Assembly: GCF_030272615.1 (NCBI RefSeq)
Contig: NC_081415.1
Location: 107,636,406 to 107,700,405, forward strand
Direction: 5' to 3'
Source: Cryptomeria japonica
Taxonomy: Eukaryota; Streptophyta; Pinopsida; Cupressales; Cupressaceae
Length of the DNA: 64,000 nucleotides
Shown: positions 48,265 through 59,274 of the stretch, piece by piece
Position numbering within the stretch: the stretch's first letter is position 1
How the letters are laid out: the number at the start of each line of letters is the position of its first letter
Translations under genes and position numbers: made by a program
Notes under the pieces: generated by a model
Told to the model about the DNA's origin: nothing
What the model saw: the letters and a program-made list of their open reading frames with translations, nothing else
The model's database searches: none

Positions 48265-49200
48265 ATGGAACGGTCTAAAGTTTTTGGTCAAGATACTGCT
48301 ATGTTTCTCCTTGACTTTGAGAAAGCCTATGATAGGGTGAAATGGGACTTTATTATTATGATTCTTGAAGCCTTTGGCTTTCCTAGTGAATTATGTACTT
48401 ATGTCAAGGTCCTCCTTCAAGATGCCTCTGCTAAGATTGATGTTAATGGCTCCCTCTCCTTTTCCATTATGCTCTCTCGGTCCATTAGATAGGGCTGCCC
48501 CTTGGCCCCTACTCTCTTTGTTATTGCCTCTGACACTTTATTCTACCTCCTTAGGGATAAATCACTCTCCCCAAAGGTTAATGGGATTAGGATCCCTAAT
48601 GATAATGAATTGATGAATATTCAGTTTGCCGATGACATGACTCTTTTTCTTGAGCTCACCAAGCAAAACATGGATAACCTTATCCTTAAAATCCAATGCT
48701 TTGGGTCAATTTCTGGAGCTCGGATCTCCTAGACCAAGTCTACCTTCCTTAGCTGGATGGATCACCCCCCTGACTAGTTTGGACACCTTGGCTATCAATG
48801 GGGTGGTCCTAAAAAAATCATTAGATACCTTGGAGTTCCCTTCTTGGTGTCCCCTTCCCTCAAAGATATGTGGCTCTGGGTTAAGGAGAAAATTGATAAG
48901 AAACTTAGTAAATGGAACAATAGATTCCTCTCCCTAGCTGGCAGGGTTCAAGTGTGCCAAAAATACTCTCCTCCTATAATATCTACTACTCCTTTGCTTG
49001 GATGTTTAGCAACTATTAGATCCTTCAAATTCAAAAGGCTGTTAGACAGTTACTTTGGTCTAATGGCAAAGGTAATAATAAATTACATGTTGTTAACTGG
49101 AAGTGGTGCCATATTGAGAAATCTCTTGGTGGCCTTGGATTAAAAAATCTTAGGATCCAAGGTATTGCCCTTGCGGCTAAATGGATCTTCCATTCTCTCT
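48265..49200 (+). pseudogene. LINE reverse transcriptase remnant
   Basis: Copies LINE RNA into DNA at a nicked target. Readable blocks are VFGQDTAMFLLDFEKAYDRV (48280-48340), the DFEKAYD block of the L1 palm. After a TAG come GCPLAPTLFVIASDTLFYLL and IQFADDMTLFLE; the catalytic FADD lies at 48627-48638. A further stop at 48730 and a frame change follow, then RYLGVPFLVSPS, KLSKWNNRFLSLAGRVQV (thumb region) and KSLGGLGLKNL. No endonuclease or ORF1 is present because the element is 5'-truncated. Confidence 0.88.
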
Positions 49201-49337
49201 AAGGCCAGGAACCTTGGAAGGTTTTAATTAGACACAATATTGAGAGGGCTATCCCTAAGAATGCTAAGTCTTGGAAGGGTTTACCTCTCACCAACCTTGT
49301 CGCTAGTGGTTTTCCCATTTTTGTCCAGGGCACTTGT

Positions 49338-50531
49338 GTGTTCAAGTCTATTTGGAAAGTCTGGGAACGTGTTAGGGTGTTTTTGGTCAACACTAGTGTA
49401 AACAATGGTGACCTAATTCATGGCGATAGATCCTTATGGTGGAACCTCTTCCATGCTGGCAAACCCTTGGCCCTTACTCAGGGATGCTCGGATAGAGCCT
49501 CGGCCAGCAAAGGGATCAAATATCTTATTGACATTTTGGAACATGATACTCTTATCATGTGGGAAGATCTCAGCTCAAAATTTAACCTCCTGGCCGCTCA
49601 AAAAAGAACCTACAACATGATTAAGCAGTCTTGTATTGATTTCGGTCTTCCTAAATACTATGATGCTTATTCTCATAGATTTTTGTCTTTTAAATGGGTA
49701 GATGGTACTCTTTTGGCTAAAATCAAGGCTTGTAACATTTACTCTGTCTTAACTTATGAGGCTTCCATCATTAATCATGTTAATATTTTATGGTATTCTG
49801 GTCTGCTTGTTATGCAGTGGCAAAATACCTTCAGCATGCTATGGAAAAGTCCGATCGAGCCAAAAATCAAGTGCTTTAAATGGCTTATGATACTTAATAG
49901 ACTTCCTCTCTGGAGGAATTATGATAATAATGATTTGTGCTCTATTTGTAAATTTCCTAAGATTGGCAGGCATATTTTCTTTGATTGCTCCATTGCTAAG
50001 GAAATCTGGTTAATGTTTGGCTTTTCTATCCTTGGTCTTATGAATATTATGAAAATTATTTGTGGGCACATTAAAGGATTGAAAAAGGATGCTAATATCT
50101 TTTGGTTTACTTTATCTACCAATATTCTTTGGTATATTTGGAAAATTACGAATGCTGATAGGTTTGAAAGCCAAGCTAGGGCCCTTACTAAGTCCTTTCA
50201 AAGACTCACATTCTTCAAAATTGTCATGTAGGTTGCCTTTACTATGAACGTTGAGAGGCACAAGCTCCTAAGGTTCCTCAAGGATGGTCATACCACCATG
50301 TTCATCAATGAGATGAAGGATGGTTATGAGTGGAGACAAAACGAGGACAACCTATGCTCCTTTGAGGAGGCTCTCAAGAAAGTGAACAACGAAATTAAAG
50401 ATAATAGGAAGCCCTCCTACGCCCAAGTTGAGATGCTGGCACAGATTCGGAGCCAGAAGACCATTGTTTGGATGGAAGGACCTCAAGGATGGGCGGCATG
50501 GGTTGAACCCCATGACAACATCCTCTCTTGA
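49338..50531 (+). pseudogene. LINE ORF2 C-terminal region with zf-RVT domain
   Basis: A 297-codon open stretch ends at 50231. Residues about 150-230 read WQNTFSMLWKSPIEPKIKCF, KWLMILNRLPL, CSICKFPKIGRHIFFDC and AKEIWLMFGFS. This is the zinc-binding reverse-transcriptase C-terminal domain (CxxC…HxxxxC) usual in plant L1 elements. After a TAG, a second open stretch (50244-50531) continues with GHTTMFINEMKDGYEWRQ to the end of ORF2. The first 50 residues belong to the linker after the thumb. Likely the only long undamaged piece of this copy. Confidence 0.85.
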
Positions 50532-50700
50532 TGCTTTTGTTGACTTCTCATGATGCAGTTAGTTTGTTAGTACTCTTTTGTGTGGATTACGCACCCTGTT
50601 GTTACTTGGGTTTTTGCTAACCTATGGAAGTGACAACTATGTTTTGTTGAGGCCTGACCTCCTTGTTCTGGATTCTCTGGATTTTTAATATAAAAAAAAA

Positions 50701-50724
50701 TATCAAATTAGTATTAAGATATTA
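50701..50724. repeat. Candidate LINE target-site duplication, right copy
   Basis: Directly follows the poly(A). See 48211-48234. Confidence 0.55.
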
Positions 50725-51077
50725 CTATACTTTAATATTTTTATATTTCTATTAAACTATTCACCATTTTTCTTTTTTAGTAAGACTAATTATTGATATA
50801 TTATATATTTATATTACTATATTACTCATAGTGAGAATGTGTAAATAATTTTGTAAAAAATACAAATGAAGAAGTGATACAAGGATGTTAGCAATTATTA
50901 TCATGGTTGAAAATCACACATTTATTAATGATATTTTATTTCATATTATTTGAAGAAAGATATATTACATCAATTATCTTTTAAATATTTTAATCTATTT
51001 TCTTCGATCTTTCACTTTTCATGTTGTCTACCTTTTTTCATTTTTTCATAATGATCAAATGAGAATGTTGGCATTAT
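50725..51077. other. AT-rich DNA, nothing recognised
   Basis: No coding match. If the helicase relic belongs to a Helitron its 3' end should lie here, but no CTRR-T end with a preceding hairpin was identified. Confidence 0.4.
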
Positions 51078-51557
51078 TCAGAGACATTCCAAAGACTTTA
51101 CATGAGACATTGCCATGAATGTTAATCCTATTCTTTCTCGTGGTCCTATATCAATTGTGACTTTTAATAGAGTCAACATTTGAGATTTATGTATTGTTAA
51201 TGCCCATGCCAATCTTAATGGTAATTGAAGTGTTCTGCCCCTTTGTATTGTTGTTATTGGAATTGTATTTGGACGATGATTGTCAAATGGTATTCTTGAA
51301 TAATGGTTAAATTCAATCATGACACATGTTGCTATTTTAGGTGGAGAACTTTGTGGTTTATAGATAATCTTTTGAATATATCCTAGAGCTCCATTTACAA
51401 GTCCTGCTTGTATCCAAAGACCTTTAATATTTATACAATGAATGAATTCAATTGGAAAATAGAGAGATAATCTTAATACACAATTGAATATTGGAATGCA
51501 TTGATAAGATAATGAGAAAGGATATATGAAGAAAGTATGAACATGTTGATAAATCAA
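51078..51557 (-). pseudogene. Pif1-type helicase C-terminal fragment (Helitron or host Pif1)
   Basis: Pif1 helicases unwind DNA 5' to 3'; plant Helitrons carry one fused to a replication initiator. The 159-codon frame shows the last conserved blocks in order: GLVNGALGYIQKIIY, then CVMIEFNHYS, QLPLRLAWALTIHKSQMLTL, TIDIGPRERIGLTFMAMSH and VKSLECL. These correspond to the LPLxLAWAxTIHKSQGxTL and VALSRVxSL motifs. The Gly of KSQG is Met here. Nothing of the Walker A or B motifs or of the Rep domain is present, so this is a fragment. The plant genome context favours a Helitron source. Confidence 0.8.
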
Positions 51558-53589
51558 TGTTAGAATATGTGAATTGTTGTACCTTCAAAGTTACAAACTA
51601 ATATTGTCCTTTTCTTTCCCCGACTTCCTCAAAATCCACAATGACTTTTTATTCTTTTGTAATTGAAGGTAAATAAACAAACTTTGTCACTTTAAGTAAA
51701 GTATAAACATAATATCCTAAATGTAGAATGAATTTATCTATTTGAATGCATGGATATGTATTTTTATAAGAGTTATGCATTACATATTGGATATCTAACT
51801 TGTTACAATACTACATATGTAATTTATATTTAATAATTTGTATTAGTAAATACAAAATTCCAACCTAAAACTAACTATAACTCTAAGTTAACCATAAACA
51901 TAATTATTCATATATTAGTAATTTATTATTAATAGAAAAATATTAATATTGGAATATAAAAAGTTAGAGGTAAAGTGTGATATTAATATAATCTAATTGA
52001 GTAAATACTCTAAATATAATAGAATAAAATGTGATATAAGGAAAATAAAAATAATTTAATTTAATAAATAATAAAAAAAATGATATTAAAAAATATTTGA
52101 GTTATATATTATATAATATTGATATTTGATAATCTTTATAGATTAATTTATTTATACTGTATACCTCAAGACCTCCACTCGGTGGTGTGCAACCTACAAC
52201 CGCTACGATATGGGGACAACCCCTAACCTTTAAAACTACTTTAATCTCAATGGTTTTCTTATATTTTTTTAAAAACAAGACTATTTAAATATTTTCACAG
52301 TGGGTTAAATCATATCCAACTATATATAGAAGTTAAATTTTAATGCAATGAGATTCTTGCAATGAAATCTCATTAAAAATCATAATTAAATGTGTAATAT
52401 TTTTTTGTGTGCTCTTTAGATTTGTATGCACCTCTTTATGTAGAAGTTTATTTAGATATTAATAAATTAATTTATATATAAATATGTTATTTATATTAAT
52501 AGAAATAAATTAAGAAAAATTTACAATTATAAAAATCTTAATATAGATTAATAAATAATATTCATAATTATATATTATATAAAAAAATAGTTTATTGATA
52601 TTAACTATATCAATTAAACAATGCTTATAATTATTCCCATCTCAATATAAATTCATTCTATGATAAGATATATAATATAGACATCTCAAAATTGATATCT
52701 TTAGGCATCTTTTACACTATTTAAGATGCTTATACTAGTATTATTTTATAATTGCAATTTTCATCCCAAACTATTATTTAATATATCTATTCCCTCCACC
52801 ATTTTTTAAAATAAATACATTGATGATGAGGTTTACATATGTTTTAAAATAAAAAATAAAATATTTAAATTTCATTTCTAATTATAAAATTTGTGCTTAA
52901 AAGTTTTGTAATAATATTTTAAATATAGACGAAATCATTTTAAAATAATTATATTTAATTATTTTTTTTTGCCAATATAATTAAATTAATATTTTTTTTT
53001 AAAATGTAACATTAGCGCTTTTAGATCAATGTCAGCATACATCCTCACCTGATTTATATTCTATTTTGAAGAATTATTTGAGGTAACATTTGTTTTATTT
53101 GATGTAACATTTGTTCTATTTGAGGTGGCTTTATTACACTCCACTTCTTTCATGTGGCGAAGGGCATACTCTCGACGCGGATGTCCATATCGAAGTCAAT
53201 TTCTCCACTTGAATGGTAGTGTTTTAATTGTATGATATTTAAATTTAAAAAATTATTGGGAAATTGATATATCATATTTTTCATATGAAAGCTGAAACTT
53301 TGTCTTTCATAATCACATTAATTAAGTATAATGTGGTAGTATTATTCTTTTGTTTATGAATATTTATGTTTTATGTCTTTATAAAATTTAACAATTACAA
53401 TGCATCACAATAAATTTAAACTAGATAATAAAAAAAGCTTGGTAAAATGAATCTCACATCAGACTTAAGTTTTTTATTTATTTAAAATTTAATTTTAAAA
53501 ATGATACAATATTTATTTAAGTGACATCACCATTATGTTAAAAAAATATCTATCATAAAAAAATTCTCCAAATATACATCCCCGAATCC
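51558..53589. other. AT-rich DNA, no gene recognised
   Basis: Includes the dispersed repeat at 51840-51925 and a small GC-richer word cluster at about 52165-52225 (…CTCGGTGGTGTGCAACC…). Another GC-richer patch at 53140-53215 contains CTCGACGCGGATGTCC. No frame or RNA gene fits these. Confidence 0.4.
51840..51925. repeat. Dispersed repeat, copy 2
   Basis: Same-orientation partner of 45105-45180. Because it lies just outside the helicase relic, it could mark a shared transposon flank. Confidence 0.75.
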
Positions 53590-54020
53590 CTTGCAGATCG
53601 ATCACGAGAGGAGTTTCGGACGTGGCCCCCACATGCTGAGGAGAAGAAGGATTGCTGATGGTGCTAGGAGACACGTGACCCCCACTGGTTCAAAGCTCCA
53701 GTCATAAAAGCGATTAATAAATAAATTAAAAAATAATTACTTATGAAATACTAAAAAAATGAAATTTAAATAACTACAAAACTATTATATTCAAGAATAT
53801 CTATCATAAAAAAAATTCTTCAAATATATATTTGTTCTAAAACTAATTAGATAAATTAGATAATAAATAATACAAAAATGAAATTCAAATAATTATAAAA
53901 CCATTATATTCAAGAATATTTATCATTAAAAAAATCTTCAAACTTTTTTATTGTTTAAAAAATAAACTCAGTTAACTTTTTCATCATTATATTCAATAAT
54001 CTCTATCATAAAAATATTCC
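53540..54020. repeat. Degenerate tandem repeat of an approximately 46-base phrase
   Basis: ATTATATTCAAGAATATCTA then TCATAAAAAAAATTC and TTCAAATATAT occurs around 53784-53830, 53905-53945 and 53985-54020, with a partial copy at 53545-53575. The copies are interrupted by the GC-richer segment 53590-53700. Confidence 0.7.
53620..53685. promoter_or_regulatory. Paired G-box-like words
   Basis: ACGTGGCCCCCAC (53620-53632) and ACGTGACCCCCAC (53673-53685) lie 53 bases apart in the same orientation; the second is inside CACGTG, the G-box core bound by plant bZIP and bHLH factors. They sit in an isolated GC-richer patch with no gene nearby, so this may be a captured promoter piece or coincidence. Confidence 0.3.
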
Positions 54021-54263
54021 AAAATTATTGTTCCGAAACTAATTAAGTAATACATGGAGACATATACGGTTAGATAAAATGAAGAATTTATATCCCGATC
54101 ATCTAAAAAAAGGGAACCCATTTAACTCTTGTTCAATTCGAAAAATTACTCATCAATAGGAAGTTTTAACAGTTGGAGGCCTTATTGAAATGGTTTTTTC
54201 TTCTGGAAACTTCTGCTGAAGATTGTACAACTTGTAATTGTCTTGTTCAATGGAATTATTTTT

Positions 54264-54407
54264 TTTCAGTTGATAAGGATTTCATGCATTCAATTTATTT
54301 CTTTTTTTTTCCATAATTTTATGAGTAAATATTTATTTCAGTTGATAAGGATTTCATGCATTCAATTTATTTCTTTTTTTCCATAATTTTATGTGTTTAC
54401 TGGGTGC
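54264..54407. repeat. 72-bp tandem duplication
   Basis: TTTCAGTTGATAAGGATTTC then ATGCATTCAATTTATTTC, a T-tract and CCATAATTTTATG occur twice, starting at 54264 and 54336, nearly identical. Confidence 0.92.
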
Positions 54408-56034
54408 ATTGCAATTTATAAGGGGATTCTGTATCTCATAGTCTAAAAAAAAATAGTAAAAATTTCATGTTTTTTTTCTAATAAATATGTTCTAATAATT
54501 TAATTTAATTTAATGCTAAGAAAAATCAATTGATGCACCTACTGTAGTGTGCTTTCCCCTAAATAATTTTAAACCTATTTGGCTGGTATTCCACTCTTAA
54601 AAATTTCATGGTTAATCCACACCCAATTCATCATTAAATGCTAAAATTAGAACTAGATCTACTATTACAAACCTCTTTCCCCTTTAGAGAGGTAATTTTG
54701 GGAGGGCTAGGGTGCCCATCTCCTTAGTCTTAACCAAACTCTCTCAAATAGCTTGCAGTGTAAGTGTTGGCCTTCACATTTTCAAATCTAGTCTCAATTT
54801 TTGCACTTGACCATTTTATTATCATCCACACTTGAAAAATAACCTTGTGATCCTTATATGAAAAACTTCTTCTATCATTCATAAAATATAATTAATTTTA
54901 AGAAGACTTTATCTCAAATAATCAATCTAGATTTTACTCCAATTGAATAAAAAAGAAATAAACTCACCATTAACATTCAAGTATGGTTTCATGTTTGTCA
55001 TTTATTGTTATCATGTAATTGCATTAACATTTGGAGGACTTTCTCTAGTATGGTTTTATTGCATTATGTTATTGTATTAAAATTCAGTTTTTGTATAGCT
55101 CTGACTTTGTGTTTCGGGTCCCTATAAAACCCGTTTATCATAATAAAAAAAAAATGGGGGACTTTCCTAAAGTACAAATACATACCAATTTTGTGTTGAA
55201 ATTCATGAGAGGGTTTCATACCTAAAGTATAATCATTTCATTTAATCATTTTTATTACTATTTTGTGTCTTCCCTCCCTAGGACATGCACTCTTTTTCTA
55301 TCATCATAGCTATTATGAAGGTGCAGACACCAACATAAGTTTTGACTTAGGAAAAACCCTATACATCACACACATTCTTACTCATTTTCTATGTGTGTAA
55401 GTTCAAATATTATAGTGGAAGTGGTACAATAGCACAAAGTAGACTATTATATGTAGCAACAAACTTCTAACATGCAAAAACATCTAGACAAAGGAGTTGA
55501 GCATGCTTGTCCTACTATTTTGAATTTTAATTGTGGGAGACAAACATATATCACCTCCTAACTAAATTTTTCATCACCTACAATAGTTTTAAAAATCTTT
55601 AGACTAGAGTTCCAAACACCAATGTCTTGAACTTTCTGCTCTAATTTTTAGATTTAGGTTCCTTTATGTATATCATTTCTAGATCCGGCTTACTATTTCT
55701 ACTTTCCTTTTTGTTATTCATTGTAATTGTTGAGATCAATTATTTTGTTATCATTAACCCTAGATATCGAACACACACTTAACAATCTTAATTCTATTAC
55801 AACAAAGTAACAAAATCCTAGAGTTCAACTCTTATATTAGGCCTATAGTTGAACCTATTTGTGTTCCAATGTTTGCTATGAAAATGTGAGATCTTAGTTT
55901 GCATCCATTTCTAAAGTCTATTAGTTATGTGCTTGCAACTGATATATCTTATTCTTGTATATCCTTTTATTTATTTTATGCACTTGTTTGCATTTTCTTG
56001 CTTAATATAATTTGTTCTTCATAATTGAATGTTA
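54408..56034. other. AT-rich DNA; possible LINE tail at 55050-55155
   Basis: Mostly featureless. The phrase TTTCGGGTCCCTATAAAACC then CGTTTATCATAAT and A10 (about 55113-55153) resembles a plant LINE 3' end with poly(A), but no coding part precedes it. Confidence 0.35.
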
Positions 56035-56560
56035 AAAAAAAAAATATTGGCTTGCCTAGAAGTTTTGAAATATGATGATGATGTTGATGATTGTCCCTCT
56101 CCAGAAATTTGTCCTACTCGTGGGGATATTTTGGCATAGAAGCATGATATCATTAAAAAATTTCCTAATGACGCTCTACCTTCTATTGAATTGATTGATA
56201 CCTTTCTAAGAGATGAAGCATTGATAAAACATATCAATCCATCTCCCAATATGTGGCCTACTCATGAGGATATTTTAGACCAAGAGGATGATATCATTAT
56301 CACTTTTCTCAACGCTCTTCCTTCTAGAGATGAAACATTGATGAATCACGCTTGTCCCTCTCACGTAATTTATCCTACTCATGAGGATATTTGGGAGCAA
56401 GAGGATGATATCATGAATACTTTTTAAAATGCAATCCTTTCTAAAGATGAAACATTGATGAATCATGCTTGTTCTTCTCCCAAATTTTTTCTTACTTGTG
56501 AGGATATTTTGGTGCAATGGGATCATAACAATGAACTCTCTTCTAAATATTAACCCTTAG
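56035..56560 (+). pseudogene. Coding-like 117-bp (39-residue) tandem repeat, family unknown
   Basis: The plus strand reads four units of a 39-residue motif: PTHEDILDQEDDIIITFLNA, then LPSRDETLMNHACPSHVIY in the best unit. The repeated DNA word GA(A)RCATTGATRAA lies at 56215, 56332 and 56449, exactly 117 bases apart. Units 2 and 3 are open (56191-56427). Stops occur in unit 1 (about 56138) and at 56425. Repeats stay in phase because 117 is a multiple of three, and several changes between units are conservative, which hints at a once-coding origin. The acidic PTHEDI repeat is not one I recognise. It could belong to a retroelement spacer protein or a host repeat protein. Confidence 0.5.
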
Positions 56561-57302
56561 TGAATAAAGAGACCACTATATTCTAGTTAATATAATTTAT
56601 GTTTCCAATCATACATATGCAAAACCTCCATTTTTTATTCATCTTCATCATGATGTTTGTCGACCCCAAACTAAAATTTTTATTGTTGTTGGAGGAATCT
56701 AAAACCCTCAACCACAAACTAAAGTAATGATTCTTATCCAAGTATTAACGACCCACCTAGATCTCTCGGTCACTACTTAAACTATACAAAAAAGCTCTTG
56801 ATCAATGTAGTAGAATGCACAAGTGCTCACACATATAAAACTCAAAATAATAAACAACCTCAATATTTTCTCCCATCTTCTCATCCTTCTCTTCCTTTTA
56901 TAATTGTAATTTTTATGTTATTTAAATAATAATTTTTTATTTTTTTTTTAAAACTATTTAATTTATGTATATTCCCTTTGCCATTTCAAAAAATAAATAC
57001 ATTTCTCTCTTATATTTTATGATTTTAACAATTTTTTATTTTTAATAAATGTAGCTTTAGCCATTCATTTTAAACAAATTAAATGCAAATCCTTTATCTT
57101 CTTGTCACCATCCTATGCCACTTTTATTACTCAATATATTTGATGATGAGAAAATTAAGATTGGATTGTATCTATTTTCAATGTAATTATTTTCTTGAAA
57201 AAAAATATATATATTTAATTATTTAATTATTTAATTGAAATAATGTATTTGACATATTAGAATACATATATTTTAATCATATAAATATATATATATATAT
57301 AT
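56561..57302. other. AT-rich DNA ending in a (TA)n tract
   Basis: No gene recognised. The (TA)n run at 57284-57300 marks the insertion point of the LTR element that follows. Confidence 0.5.
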
Positions 57303-58532
57303 TGTAAAGCGGAAAATCACGATCGAACCCTAGTTGCTCTCCCCTCTTCCAACTCCAAGGAGAGAGAAGGGAGATTCACTAGGGTTGATGGTTTTCACTT
57401 AGGGGAGAGACTTTACATTCAAAAGAGGGGTTGAAACCCACAAGATCCAATCCCACACAATGCAAGATTGGATGCTAAATGCGTTTCAAGGGTTAAGAAA
57501 GCAAGGCTACCCTCTTTTGTAAAGAATGTTGATAGAAGAATTAAGCTAGGCATGCATAGAAAGTGACAAAGATTCGCTTATAAACTGAGATAGGGATATA
57601 GGATGAAGCTGCGGACCTGGAATTAGCAGTAAAATGTCGATACGGCGCTGTCCTGCAATTTTGAGCAAAAGTTGTCGGGACGATGGCGCCCGAGCGCCAC
57701 GGTCCTCCGAAAAATCCGCGAAACGAAGGGGGATCTGTTCGTCTCTGCACAAGGATTCCAGATCTTCAATTTCAGCCGTGTACCTGCAACCTACACACAA
57801 AAAAGTGAAGACGATTGGGGGGTTAGGGATTAGGGGTTTTCCTTTAGGTCAAACCCCGGTTTTGGAATTAACCAAGAAATGAGCAATGCCGTAAATGTAA
57901 ATGTCTGTAATGTAAAACAAGTACTAATACCTTGTTGTAAGGATGTTTGTATCCTTATGTGCGAAGGTATAGATGTTGTATGTTGTATGTTGTAGTAGTA
58001 TGTAGTAAGTGATCTCCTCTTCAATGGTTGAATCCTTGTCTTGAATGCAACACTTAGCCTTGAATGGAGACTTGAAATGATCAATTGCTTGAAGGAATGC
58101 TTGAATGCTTGAATGCTTGAGTATAATTTCCACGCTTTTTCCATCATGTCGAATGAAAGAGGAAAATGTAGTTTATATACTTGTCAATTAGGGTTGATAG
58201 ACTAATTTTCCCGACCTTAGGCCGACCAGGAAAGTTAATTTCCAATTTGCAAACAAAAAGACCCGAGACCCCATAGGAGACCGGGCCCAAAATAGGACCC
58301 AGGGACCAGGGCGCCGGGCGCCATGGTCCTGGGGGACCAGGGCGCTGGGCGCTCTGGTCCCACCTCCCGGGACAGTAGGGTGCAAAGGAGGTTCAAGCCA
58401 GGGTGCAAGAAAATGCAGTTTTTGGTGTCATGAGTAAGTTTCGGGGTCTCCATTCAGGTTGCGTGTTGCGTCACCATCGTGAAGACTGAAATGCAGTCGA
58501 AATTGCAAGTGTCACAATTTTAGGACGCTACA
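57303..58532 (-). repeat. 3' LTR of the gag-protease element
   Basis: The plus-strand end TGTAAAGCGGAAAA (57303) recurs at 63870, and the other end is ACGCTACA at 58532, so on the element strand it runs TGTAGCG…TTTACA, about 1,230 bases. It contains three GC-rich hairpins (57677-57705, 58302-58328 and 58333-58361) and clusters of TTGAATGC words near 58090-58125. Confidence 0.85.
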
Positions 58533-58549
58533 TTTAGCCCCCACTTTAG
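58533..58549 (-). other. Polypurine tract
   Basis: The element strand reads AAAGTGGGGGCTAAA immediately before the LTR start TGTAGCG, the normal second-strand priming position. Confidence 0.8.
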
Positions 58550-59274
58550 TGGGAGTATAAGCGTACGCTCATACTTCCGGTAAAGTACAAGGAAACAACA
58601 TTGAAAGACTTTCACCATGTCAAGGAGGCAAGATACACCAAGCCCCCCAGTGGACTAAGGATCTTACGACTTCGATTGACAAAGTAAAAGGGAAGATCAC
58701 GAGGGAGAACCATGACTGTCAGTAGTAAGGTTCCCTCACTATGAGTCATGCAAGAAAGATATCAAGAATTTTCAAGGCAAAGCTAAATTTGTCAACAAAT
58801 TTTCAAGTATCTTGAAAAGATATGAACGGGATGTATGTCCCCCTACGTTAAAGCGATCGCACACGCCTCACCGGGGGTGATTGCTTTAAGGTAGTGATAC
58901 ATATAAAAAATGAGAAAGGAGCACGTTATCACAAGGATTTAGCCCCCAAGTGTGAGATAAGCCCAAGGATAATAGACACAAAACACAAAGCACAAGGTGA
59001 CTTCGCTTTCCTCGGGGTCAGTATGCTGTATGATAATTCATGTATATCATATGTATGTATGCATAATTGTTCTTCATTCCCCAATCAAGGAAGGTCACCT
59101 AGAAGAAGGGAACACATGTGTCTTTTGAGTCAACATGAGAGAGACCAAAAGAGATCTCAATGCTTTGCATCGTCCTCAAGTAGACAACACTAAGGACAAC
59201 AAATAGAAGAATGAGAATAACATATAGAAGAAGTAACACAAGAGAGGAGGAGAGAATCTGCTATGCTAATGTAA
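58550..59274 (-). other. Untranslated 3' tail of the gag-protease element
   Basis: No frame is seen. The sequence is shared with the diverged copy at 26.62-27.25 and 27.85-28.08 kb, including GTTGACTCAAAAGACACATG and the word GCATACTGACCCC. Conservation of an untranslated tail between diverged copies may reflect RNA packaging or priming signals, or simply common descent. Confidence 0.6.

Larger units (their letters stand above)
48246..50700 (+). mobile_element. L1-type LINE, 5'-truncated, with poly(A)
   Basis: Starts inside the reverse transcriptase domain and ends at TTTTTAATATAAAAAAAAA, the poly(A) end. The 3' untranslated part (50530-50690) includes TTGAGGCCTGACCTCC. Loss of the 5' part is the usual result of incomplete target-primed reverse transcription. 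The target duplication candidate at 50701 is flush with the poly(A). Stops at 48490 and 48730, with frame changes, show it is inactive. Confidence 0.88.
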
